This document shows, in pieces, positions 51,901-61,200 of a DNA stretch of 64,000 nucleotides. A program made the translations under genes and the position numbers. Each line of letters opens with the position of its first letter. Position 1 is the stretch's first letter. The stretch is from Ifrita kowaldi (taxonomy: Eukaryota > Chordata > Aves > Passeriformes > Cinclosomatidae), in NCBI GenBank assembly GCA_013398055.1, contig VZRS01003951.1, positions 62,001 to 126,000 of the forward strand, in the 5' to 3' direction. The notes beneath the pieces were generated by a model, which did no database searches, was not told where the DNA came from, and was given only the letters and a program-made list of their open reading frames with translations.

Positions 51901-53483
51901 GTAATAACCAAGTATTTTAGGACTATCAAACTACAGGAAAACAGCAGTAACTCCTCCTACACATCCATTTACCACACATTTATACCATGGAAAAGCAACA
52001 CAGAGCCACAGCTTCACCTGAGTACCTCCTAAATTGTATTAGGAGGCTGGGCACACCTTTGGGGTGCTTTGAAGGTGCTGGAAGTGGTTTTTCCATTACC
52101 TCCAGCTAAATATCTTTTGGACTGAAAGGTCTTACAGGAACCTGAACTGTGAAAGTCACAGTTTCCACCCCTCAGCCCAAACTCTTTGCTTTTCTCCCAT
52201 TTGACCATCTGCACAAAGACATGAAACCACTGCAATCTTTTCTCTTACTTCTCTTTTATCTCAAATAGAGGACAGATGCTGTTCTAGGTATCTCCAGGCA
52301 GCCAGAACTGACAGCTGCAGAGAGGAAGGCCTCCAGGAACTATTAGAGAGCCTGATGTTAACAGAATTTAATTCATTTCCACACAACAAGAACAGAAAAT
52401 TTTTTACTATTCTGAATACAGTGTGGAAGAACCAAAAGGTTTGTGCTGTATTACCTGTTGGAGTCAAGCCACCTCCTAGCAAAGTCAGAAACTGAGAAAA
52501 TCCAGCATCTCTCACCCAACAGAGCAGCCTGCCTTGCAAAGAGCTCCCTCAGCAAGCAAAAATGATTTTCAAGCCAGAATGCTTGCAAAAAAAAAAAAAA
52601 AAAAANGAAAAAAAAAAGAAAAAAAAAAGATAGGAAGGAGGAGCAAATTAAAAGGGTATGACTCAGACAAGTGATTATAAATGTTGGCCATACATCTGCA
52701 GAGTTTGAAGGGAGGGAGTGTGTTCTGTTCGGGTTCTATCTCCCCAGAAAGAGGAAACAGCTCACTTAAAATTGCAAGTTTTTTTCTGTGGGCCATTTCC
52801 AAACTAGAAAAACAGCAGGCACCCAAATTACCTGTCTACCTTGGACACCAAGAGCTTGAAATACACAACAAATAGGAAGAAAAAGCTCTCTCCCAACCTG
52901 TTATTTAGAAAAATACATATTTGACTTTCACCGCCACAGGATGGTATGTATTTGCTGGGGGAATAAAGTCAAATATGTGAGGTAAGTAAGAGCAGAGAGA
53001 GAAATTACAATCGCAATAAAAGAAACAAACAATAAAACCAAAAATCAAAAAGCTGAGTTCAGATTAACATTTTATAAGAGATGTGGAAAGTTGCTGGTTT
53101 TCTTCTGACTGTTCCCTGTTGTTGCCATCTGCTGACAGAAGTACCTGTATTTATTGCTTAGGGCTGACACAGAGTAACAGAAAAATGGGTCTTCAGAGTA
53201 CAGGCCACCTCATGACTTGTCTCCAGTTAACAGCATTTTAATGTAGCAATTTAAAGTGTACAAATACACAGCCTGTTGTACAGAAACAGAAACATCATGA
53301 CCAGACATTACATGAGTATGTTTCGTTATTCCAGTTTAAACAATGCCAAAGCAGGCACTAAGGACAAAGTCACTATTTTTTTTTCCTCTTCCTAACTGTA
53401 TTTAGCTCCTTGAGAAATGAAAATACACCTACCTGTTGTCCATCTTGATAGTTGTCTATACTTAATGTCTGTGTTGCCATCAT
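33714..53483 (-). CDS. PKNOX1: PKNOX1 (PREP1) homeodomain protein, ten coding exons, 436 aa
   Basis: A nuclear TALE-class homeodomain factor that pairs with PBX proteins and binds TGACAG-type sites. In transcription order the coding segments are 53483-53433, 51337-51210, 50077-49906, 42308-42138, 40775-40676, 39828-39731, 37755-37627, 36635-36559, 35020-34848 and 33925-33714 (TAG at 33716-33714). They join in frame to 436 residues, the same length as human. Visible: the MEIS/PKNOX N-terminal PBX-interaction domain (about residues 80-165, including LALLFEKCEQ and VLRIHLLELEKVNELC), then the homeodomain (about 259-321) with the TALE PYP insertion and WFINARRR (isoleucine at homeodomain position 50). 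The start is MMATQTLSID; both ATGs are in frame and the first is used as in human. All introns are GT-AG. The least conserved part is the acidic C-terminus. Introns carry CR1 copies and a 373-bp duplication. Confidence 0.98.
34848..35020 (-). CDS. PKNOX1: PKNOX1 coding exon 9 (recognition helix)
   Basis: A 173-bp exon after tgtatttag, encoding FINARRRILQPMLDSSC through ELTMSDG. It holds the homeodomain recognition helix and the basic KTKKK segment behind it. AQQQSNEL replaces AQPPPSEL of human. Confidence 0.97.
36559..36635 (-). CDS. PKNOX1: PKNOX1 coding exon 8 (TALE loop and helix 2)
   Basis: A 77-bp exon after ctctttag encoding HPYPTEDEKKQIAAQTNLT through LLQVNN. PYP is the three-residue TALE loop extension. 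It ends two bases into the tryptophan codon of WFINARRR. Confidence 0.97.
37627..37755 (-). CDS. PKNOX1: PKNOX1 coding exon 7 (homeodomain helix 1)
   Basis: A 129-bp in-phase exon after atgtgcag. It encodes LQLQLNQDLGILHQDDGSS through RSWLFQHIG, which includes the homeodomain N-terminal arm and helix 1 (KRGVLPKHATNVMRSWLF). Confidence 0.97.
39386..39470. repeat. G/T-rich low-complexity tract
   Basis: Runs of G (6, 3, 4 and 3) separated by T-rich spacers lie on the + strand inside a PKNOX1 intron, followed by T-runs. It is simple-sequence drift or a poly-purine tail of a lost element. Confidence 0.8.
39731..39828 (-). CDS. PKNOX1: PKNOX1 coding exon 6
   Basis: A 98-bp exon after ttgcttcaag. 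It completes the split glycine and encodes GTVYQPVTVVTPQGQVVTQ through IRIQNSQ. The donor gtttgt is weaker than the others. Confidence 0.95.
40676..40775 (-). CDS. PKNOX1: PKNOX1 coding exon 5
   Basis: A 100-bp exon encoding QIPSAIAGTLSPQGIMVPAS through NVTMATVA and one base of a glycine codon. It differs from human at a few residues (IPSAIAGTL for IQSAITGTI), all conservative. Confidence 0.95.
42138..42308 (-). CDS. PKNOX1: PKNOX1 coding exon 4 (second half of PBX-interaction domain)
   Basis: A 171-bp in-phase exon after tctccctcag. It encodes MVKAIQVLRIHLLELEKVNE through PGSPYSPVQSQ. It begins with an ATG that is internal, not a start. The donor is gtgtgt. It is separated from the previous exon by a 7.6-kb intron. 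Confidence 0.97.
44993..45077 (-). repeat. Short CR1 3' end fragment
   Basis: About 85 bp: 'cagaatcctagaatggctt', 'gggttggacaggacccta', 'gccatgggcagggacacct', then an abrupt end. This is a strongly 5'-truncated insertion. Confidence 0.9.
45930..46057 (+). repeat. Degenerate CR1 3' end, + orientation
   Basis: It reads 'gacttgacaaagccataag', 'cacagctgaccctactctg', 'caggaggttggactacaa', 'cccaaaccatcctgtggt', 'cctgtgaat', a worn forward CR1 3' tail. It is more diverged than the other copies and so probably older. Confidence 0.75.
48468..49200 (-). repeat. Long, old CR1 3' fragment (about 730 bp)
   Basis: It starts 'ccacagaatagctgaggttg' and continues through degraded versions of the usual 3' segments. 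It then runs on through a part not present in the other copies ('gttcacccagctttcagtcc', 'tttgtctatgagaacttt', 'gtaagagacatccaaagtc'), which matches the more 5' portion of the avian CR1 3' region. Confidence 0.75.
49220..49350 (+). repeat. Unidentified interspersed repeat, copy A
   Basis: By eye this segment aligns with 57140-57270 over about 130 bp with small indels. Shared blocks include 'cagaactaactctcatt' (versus caaaactaactctcatt) and 'ttacaaat' followed by 'aaaataacc'. It lies directly beside the old CR1 fragment. The family is not recognised; strand is arbitrary. Confidence 0.6.
49906..50077 (-). CDS. PKNOX1: PKNOX1 coding exon 3 (start of PBX-interaction domain)
   Basis: A 172-bp exon after a long T-run and ctag. 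It encodes HPLFPLLALLFEKCEQSTQG through CEDPETDNL, the first part of the MEIS/PKNOX N-terminal domain. The donor is gtaagt. Confidence 0.97.
51210..51337 (-). CDS. PKNOX1: PKNOX1 coding exon 2
   Basis: A 128-bp exon after ttttccacag, encoding MQVVTELKTEQDPNCSETD through TPMDADKQAIY. It ends two bases into an arginine codon, before gtagtg. Acidic N-terminal region. Confidence 0.96.
52585..52629. repeat. Poly-A tract with an ambiguous base
   Basis: An A-run of about 40 bases, broken by single Gs and by an N at 52606, lies in the intron between coding exons 1 and 2 of PKNOX1. The N marks uncertain base calling at the homopolymer. Confidence 0.95.
53433..53483 (-). CDS. PKNOX1: PKNOX1 coding exon 1 (start codon)
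   Basis: It encodes MMATQTLSIDNYQDGQQ and ends CAG before gtaggt. Two ATGs stand in tandem at 53483-53481 and 53480-53478. The exon continues 5' as UTR to about 53534. Confidence 0.95.
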
Positions 53484-53534
53484 GGTTATTAAGACATTAA
53501 TTATGTCAAATCATCATAAGCGTGAACAAATATT
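53484..53534 (-). other. PKNOX1: PKNOX1 5' UTR part of the start-codon exon, with two mini-uORFs
   Basis: Between a T-rich acceptor ending ctttaaag and the start codon lie 51 leader bases. They contain two tiny upstream ORFs, at 53517-53506 (three codons and stop) and 53497-53489 (two codons and stop). The acceptor position is inferred from the polypyrimidine tract. Confidence 0.6.
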
Positions 53535-53562
53535 CTTTAAAGAAAAAAAAATAGTCAGTTAC

Positions 53563-54308
53563 AAAAGTGGCCACTTAGAATCCAGTTCTAAAGGATGAAG
53601 AAAAAATAAAGGTAAAACTTAAGATTTATGCACACCTCTCAGAGAGTTTATTGATAACAATGGCCACGTGCATATTCAAACAACAAATAAATTCAGTTTG
53701 GAAATATAATAGGTTTTATCAGCAAAAAGTTCATAGTATCTTTTTATATTTTAAAGTAAAATTTTTAATAAGAGGCCGAGGTTCTTTTACACTCACAAAC
53801 TTCAAGTAAACTTTAGCATTTATTTCTGCACTACTTAACTGACATTCTAAGATAAAACATGAAATCTAGTTTCTGTGTTTTGAAAAGGCTACCAACCCAT
53901 TGAGCATTGCTGAAATAATAACAGTCAAAAATGATAAAAGTGGCCACTTAGAATCCAGTTCTAAAGGATGAAGAAAAAATAAAGGTAAAACTTAAGATTT
54001 ATGCACACCTCTCAGAGAGTTTATTGATAACAATGGCCACGTGCATATTCAAACAACAAATAAATTCAGTTTGGAAATATAATAGGTTTTATCAGCAAAA
54101 AGTTCATAGTATCTTTTTATATTTTAAAGTAAAATTTTTAATAAGAGGCCGAGGTTCTTTTACACTCACAAACTTCAAGTAAACTTTAGCATTTATTTCT
54201 GCACTACTTAACTGACATTCTAAGATAAAACATGAAATCTAGTTTCTGTGTTTTGAAAAGGCTACCAACCCATTGAGCATTGCTGAAATAATAACAGTCA
54301 AAAATGAT
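53563..54308. repeat. 373-bp direct tandem duplication
   Basis: Positions 53563-53935 are repeated head to tail at 53936-54308. I find no difference between the copies by eye. A short A-run (aaaa) is shared at the junction. It lies in a PKNOX1 intron just upstream of the start-codon exon. It is either a very recent duplication or an assembly duplication. Confidence 0.9.
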
Positions 54309-57139
54309 AAACCAAATGCAAAGTGTTAAGGAATACCCTGTCCACTTATGAGTGGGAATCCCATATTCCAAAGTAGGACCTGAAAGTACTCTCAGAGACC
54401 CAAGGCTCAAATCACTTCTGACACCAGAATTTGCCATCCAAGCCCTTTAAGGTCCAACAAAGAATGGAACAATATCTAACAACTTTTAAGCAGTTGGGCC
54501 CACGTGATTATAAAGTTTCAAAAGTGACCGAGGGATTCAGAAGTCTCAATTTCAGAGACACTTGATACCTTGGGAAATACTAATTACAACAGGATTTAAA
54601 CACAAGTAAATGCATCATGTTATTCCCTCTAGGCATTAGCTGGAGTTTGGTGCCCAGATGAGTTAAACATTTTTAAGTTAAGACATACAGTAATTAAAAA
54701 AAAAACAAATCAGCAAAGCACCACCATCAGATAGAGTGCACCCATCAAATTACAACTTCACATTTCATTTTCTTGTCAGATTTGCAGCCATTACAACTGA
54801 AATCACATAACTCATTAAGCTATTACCAGTAACTATTAACAGAGAAGTCAATTTTCCTTGACACATAGGAGTCCTAATGTTTAACTACTATTAAAAAAAA
54901 TCCATATTATAAAAGAAGTCACAGCTTATGTCTTGAAAAGGTTACATCCAGGTAGTAATTCCAGGTTTTCTGCTCTTTTTTCTGCTCTTTTCCACTTATG
55001 TTAGTATTGAAAAAACTAAGTTTTAAAATTTTCACCAGTTTAAGATCTGAAACAGAATCTTTTTTTTTTTTTTTTGTAACGTGTTCCATCACTACAAATT
55101 TTTCAATTATTTTTAAGTCATTTCCTTACTGCATATGACCATTTTCAAGAGCAATTTTTACATTTCTGGATATCTTCCCCTACAGATTATAATAGTCTCA
55201 AGTGAGTGTTTCATTTTGGAAACACAGAACAAATTTCAAGGTTCCCTTCTTTGATAACAGTTTCAGGCACAGAGACAAACCAAACTCCTCAGGAGAAACC
55301 TCAAAAAGCCTTACTTTCCATCAAATTCACTCAGTGCAATTCCTAAGTATGAGTGCAATTTTTAAAATCTTTTTTTAAACAGCTTCAAAGAGCAGAGAAG
55401 TTCACCAGGATGATGTAAGCATGGCTTCCTCTACAAACAAGGTTATACCTGTTCTTACAGAACATCAGTATTCTTTCTTTGAAACTCCAAAAATGTTACT
55501 GGTTCCTCCACCAAAATTAAAAATACAAAGGGAACAACATAAGTGCACTCACTGGTAGAAGTACTTCAGATTTAAAAATCTTTTTTACAGTTATGAATCA
55601 TTTAGTGTTAAAAGTTAAATCAGCATTAGCCACAATAAGGGAGACACCTCTCAAAACACTTTCAGGGAACACATTCTAAAACATGAGCCCTGTAAGCATT
55701 TGCCTTATGTTTAAACATTTATTTTCTTTCATAAATGGCAGCTGACAGCCAGGGCAAGCGTCTGTCTGTATTGATAGACTGAACAGGCACATAGAAAATG
55801 CTGCTTTTCTTCCTTCTCAAAAGACTTACATTTAATTTATGACTGTGACATCCAAAGCATGGACCAGACTATCCTCAAAATAAAAGCAGAATAGTTGAAA
55901 TGATCAACAAAGAAAGAGTGAACACTATTTAATGATTATTTTAAAGCTGAGTAAGTTCCACACAAAACACTGCTAAAGAAAGAAACTGGCTGTGGGGGAT
56001 AGATGAAATTCTTAGGCAAAAATGAGAAAATAAAAAGTAAAACAGTTGTAGAAGAAGGTCTTAAGAGTTCACAGGGATGAGAGATCATGTTAGTGGCATG
56101 AAGAAAAACCTGGAGAGGGAGGCCCCAGAGATAATACATGTGAACTAGTAAAGACAGTAGGACATGGCAAGAATTTCTGGAGAACAAGACAAGCTGGACC
56201 AACCCCTCCTTCCAGATTTCCGTAAGGAAGAGATGTTCCACATCTGGAAGGCCCTCAGGCCACACAAAAGAAGAAAGGAGGTGCACGGCTTTGAGCTAGA
56301 TCCATACATTATTTCATCTAGAAGGACTTTTGCCCTATTTTGTCCCAGAGGAATGACTGGAAAGGATTCTACATGGGTATATCTTTTATTTCCCACAAGA
56401 GCTTCCCCTCTGACTTATAATTACAGTAGAAAAAAATTAAGCTATTAGGCAAGATAGGAACTGATGAGATTTAGTGAAGACAACCACTGCAAATCAAGAA
56501 GAACAAATTGAGCTAATCACACACTTAAATTGAGGCAATTAACTGAGGAATTACTTCAGTTCAACTAAAAAGAAACATTTCCTCATTACTCAGTAGAAGC
56601 AAGAAACAAACTATGCTAAACTTTAAGAAAAGTAACTGAAGAGGTATTTACAGATTTGGCTTTAACAACCTCATTTGGGATGCAGCAGCCAGGCTCGTTA
56701 GCAGGCACAGCCTCAGCAGATGCTCAGGCTGCAGACAGCGATGGGGCTGCTATGGCTCCCAGATGTTTATCACTGCCGCAGCTAATCACTTCCACAGCTC
56801 CACCATCGAGCTCACACAACACACGGATGGTTTGTGATCCTTTTTACATCGAGTCAGCCGGGCTGGTTCAGGCCTCTCCCTGTTAAAGGTGGCTATGATG
56901 GAAAGCAGCTGACTTGGTGTGAAGCGGTTGCGCTGCACTCGTACAACCCCTGCTCTTGGCTGACCTACTCGTGTGGTAATTTCTGGCTCATGCGTGTCGA
57001 TTCTCAGCTCACAGCAGGACCATCTCTAACCAGCACACTGTGCCTTAGGACACAGAGTATTTGGTTATCTGAGGTGAACCCAAGAATATATGACTTCTGA
57101 ACAACGTAGCTTTCAAACGCCAATTATTCTCTGTGAAAG

Positions 57140-57270
57140 AAATTGAGAGTAGAGGGAAAACTGTGCATTTGTGTTATATTCAAAGACTTACAAATAGCAA
57201 AAATAACCCGAGGGTGAGTCTGCCAGTCTGCTTCACACAGAACAAAACTAACTCTCATTCTATTTATTTT
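57140..57270 (+). repeat. Unidentified interspersed repeat, copy B
   Basis: The second copy of the element at 49220-49350, in the same orientation and 7.9 kb away. No terminal inverted repeats or target-site duplications are obvious. The ends are approximate. Confidence 0.6.
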
Positions 57271-58129
57271 GAAAGTAAAGCATGTGGAAAACCCAAGGTA
57301 AAACTTAAGGTCATGTAACTGGAAGCTGATGTGTGAACTGCAATCAGAAACTCCACTGATACCTGTGGCGAAAGGGAATTCATAAAAGCATCGTGGTCGA
57401 CAAAGCAAACGGGGAAAAAAGGGAAGCCTTTAATAAATTGAGGTATGAAGGGAGAATGTAAAGCAGAAAGGAAGCTAAATGAGCAGGGGTAATCATAATT
57501 AGAAATGTGGAGACTTTGTGCAAGTTGAGTGTGTAAGAGAAGAGATTAAAGGTGAGCTGAAACATATACACAAAGTGATCCCTTAACATACATCACCCCT
57601 CACTTGCTCCACTTACTCCTTTATAATTAAGGGCACAGGGACCACCCAGTAACATTAACAGAAGGTGCAAGTGAGCTGGTGGAGATCAGTGGTATCATTT
57701 TTAACATATACAAGCTACAACAGATGTTTGTAGGAGATATAAATAGTTATGCTTCGGGCTAGGAACTAACCACCAACCTTCTCAGGGTTGTGAGGGAACT
57801 GCCCAACAGACTTGTTAACAAGTAATCATTCCTTCTAATTTTCCCTCATAGATGTTTCTTTGAAGTCCTTCAGAGAGTAATGCATGACTGGCAGATTCGG
57901 CATGGCCCTTTGTTCATTCTTATTTAACTTTAGTCCTGGCACTTGCTGTATAACATTAGATCCTTACATTCACACACCAAGTTAAAAAGAAACAAAAATC
58001 AGTTTTCTCTGACACATGAAAAGCATCTAGAACTGGCTTCCTTTTCAACACAACACATGATGATATTTGTTTCCAGGGCACGCTGTTTTCTAAAGGAGAT
58101 AAAATATTGGCTGTGAGAAAGCTGCTCAC

Positions 58130-58208
58130 CCCTTTCCTTCAATGAGTTGAAGACATTATCTTATTCCAGCAGAGAGATCCCACTGATGTACAACGTGGAG
58201 ACAGAAAC
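58130..58208 (-). other. PKNOX1: Probable non-coding 5' exon of PKNOX1
   Basis: On the - strand a near-perfect acceptor (a ctgac branch-like motif, a pyrimidine tract, then gttttttag) precedes 79 bases that end at a strong donor, gtgagc. There is no long frame, so it fits an untranslated leader exon. It carries a five-codon uORF at 58156-58139. The first, promoter-bearing exon was not found and probably lies beyond 64000. Confidence 0.5.
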
Positions 58209-61200
58209 CTAAAAAACAACAGAGAAATAGTCAGAAAAAACCAACACCATAGAACACACATTCTAAGACTGAATATGATTTTTTTAAAAACTGTTTTATT
58301 ATGTGGTTCCCTCATCAAGTTCAAATGAACAGACAGGAATTTTTCTGCACATTTTGCAAATTTTTGCATTGTTAATAATCTCTGATCACACCCATTATCC
58401 CACGCTTGAACTTCTTATCCCATTATTTGATCTTTCTCTCATCTTATTCCATTCATTCTCTCCATTCACCTTTGTCTCTGCTGACACCTCTAACAGAAGG
58501 CTCCATTTGGATAATAACTCACTCACTGTTCAACCTTCATATTTTACTCTCTGTCTCAGTGTCTGTCTGCCAAGACTAGACAAGACACATCCCAAAAATA
58601 AAACTACAAAATGCAAATAGGAATAACTCGCCACTGTTGTGAAAATTAAGCATGAAATCAAGAAAGGTGAGAGATTCTTTTTCCCCCATTTAAATCTCCT
58701 TCATCACAATTTAAATACAATCCATGGTAAAATCAAAGCATGATGCTAGAAATGGCCCATTGTAAGGATCCTGTGTTCTGTGAAGACAGGTTCTGCTACA
58801 GGATTATTCGGCAATTTTAAAAAGCTTTCAAAAAATTACCACTTAAAATTACTTTAGTTACATTTAATAGCACCCATTTGATACATTGAAGCTACTTTTA
58901 AAAAGCAGTAAGGATTGCAAAAGCAAAGTAGCAAAGATTGTGAAAACATACTTAGAAAACACAACTGCTGAAAAGCATTAAAAAACCATCTCAGGGGGAG
59001 TTCCAGACACTAGGGTTGCACAGAGGCCAGCAGAAATTATATGATGGCTAAAACACAGCTGAAATCTTGAATCAGACTATCTCTGATTTCTCACACAGAC
59101 AAAGTTCACAATAAGAACTGGAGAGAAAGTAACTCCAACATTTTTGAAAGCAAGATGAAATTGGTCTTTAGATTTGAGAACCAAAATTTATGCATGTGTT
59201 GTTTTTCAAAAAGTGATGGTTTTCAGACAAGTTCACAGAAAAACAAAATGTGAAGGGCCACTCAATCTAGATGCCACCTCTGGTTCATGAAACCTGGCTC
59301 TAAACAAAGCAGGGAAGATATCTGAGAAGTTTGAAGGCAGTTTAAATTTCAACCATTGGTTAGAGATTGAACACTGAGCAAGGAGGAGTTTCACTCCAAA
59401 GTGATACACCTGGTCTTGAAGGCTCAAGGAGCAGATGGCACATTAAAAATTCTTACCACTTTTCCTTAAACTGTCAAAGATCTATGTCTTCAGAAAATGG
59501 GCTTCTCTCATTTTTGCAACTTCTTAATTCTGTTCTGAGGACAGTGTAGCAACCCTCTTATTCCCTTCTTCACACACCATGCATTTTGGTATTCATTCTC
59601 CCTTCAATTTACTGGGCTACTTTCAAATAAAAGACTGCTCACTATTCATGGCATCTTCAGAACGGAGGTCACTGCCAGATAAACTGGGATAGATAAATAG
59701 ATAAATTATCCATTCCTTGTCTCTGGGCAGACATAAGGAGAACTACTGTAAATCTGAAAATCCTGCTCCTCCATTCAGAAACAACTGCAGCCAAGAACTG
59801 TTGGTGCTACTGCTGCCAGATCTGGTCAGTCAAAAATATCCAATGTATCAAGAAGTAGCCCTTGCCTGCAAAGCCTTCAGCTGAAACTCTGGAAATAACA
59901 AGTTTCTAGACAGCTTAGGAGATATGGAGGGCAGGAACAAAGAGGTGCTAAAGAAATGCAGGCCCAGCTGAAAGAGGCTGCAGAGGGAAGGATGTGGCTG
60001 AGGAGCCAGAGGATATTGCAGTGATATTGCCCCCTTCCAAGAGACACTGGACAACATTTAATACTGCTGTCTACCCTAAAACATATCAGCAAGAGAGATC
60101 TGAGCTTGCAGATCACGTCTTCTTGCACATCTCACTGGGGGCAGAAGAGGGAGCAGATACACCTGTTCAAGGGTGGAGACAACACCAAGGCACTCTGGAG
60201 TCTTAACCTGTACTTGCTATTGCCAATTTTTGTTTTTCTTTTATTCCTCTTGCAGACAAGCTTTAAAGTAATGCCATCATAATAAAAATACCTAACTGTG
60301 AAACCAAAATGAAGGGTGACTTTGTCTCTCAGAAAGTGAATCACCCCTGAGGTTTTTACTACAAAGTAAAATAGGAACTTGTCCATTCAAGTGTCCAAGA
60401 ACCCTCGTTTGAGTCATCCTCTCATTCTGCATTTCAGCTCGCAGGAAGCAAAGAGCTGTGCGTACACTCACGTGTACAAATCCCAGCAGACATTAAGATC
60501 AATGTATTTTTATAGGTTCAAATAATGACAGTAATAATTGATTCCAATAATGAAGCAGTAAGCAGAGTACCCATGCCAGGATTCATTCCACCTTTGCTTC
60601 AGTGGTTATCCATCTCCACCGACCTGCCCACGCAGAGTCATTCAGTGAAATTAAGACAAACAAATCAATATGAAGTTGATGCAGACAAGTTTATTAAAGC
60701 TGTGCTCAATGAGGATGTTCTCCTCATTCAGCACCAAGGTGGCTTCCATTTCCTCTATCTCATGTACTTACAAAGTACAATCATTATTTAGAATATTATA
60801 CTTTTAAGAAAGACAATGTTCCTGCTCAGGAACATAATACCAGCCTCAGGGAGTTCCATCACACAGATACAGCCACTCAGTTACTCTACAACAGCTATGC
60901 TGCCAATTGCCCTGGGAGTCAAGCCCTAAAAAGCCACAAAACCAATTTTTAGCTGCAGTAAAACGAGATTTATTTTGTGTCACTTTGTTCCCTTTATTGT
61001 TTGGTGGTGCAATAGAGTTATTTTTATGTTAATCTTGATGAATATGAGATTACATTAAAAAGAGGAATGCAGAAAAGAAACTCAAAATTAAAAATAAATT
61101 AAAATCCACAACTAAAGTTGAATTTCTGCAGAAATACAGGCTACACTCCAAGCTACCATCATGTAGGATTTTGAACATACATACTATGCAGCAACAGTGG

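Larger units (their letters stand above)
53535..58129 (-). other. PKNOX1: PKNOX1 5' intron
   Basis: A 4.6-kb AT-rich intron between the two inferred leader exons. It contains the 373-bp duplication, a T-run at about 55060-55075, the GC-richer island at 56680-57060 and copy B of the unidentified repeat. No coding exon is recognised. Confidence 0.55.
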
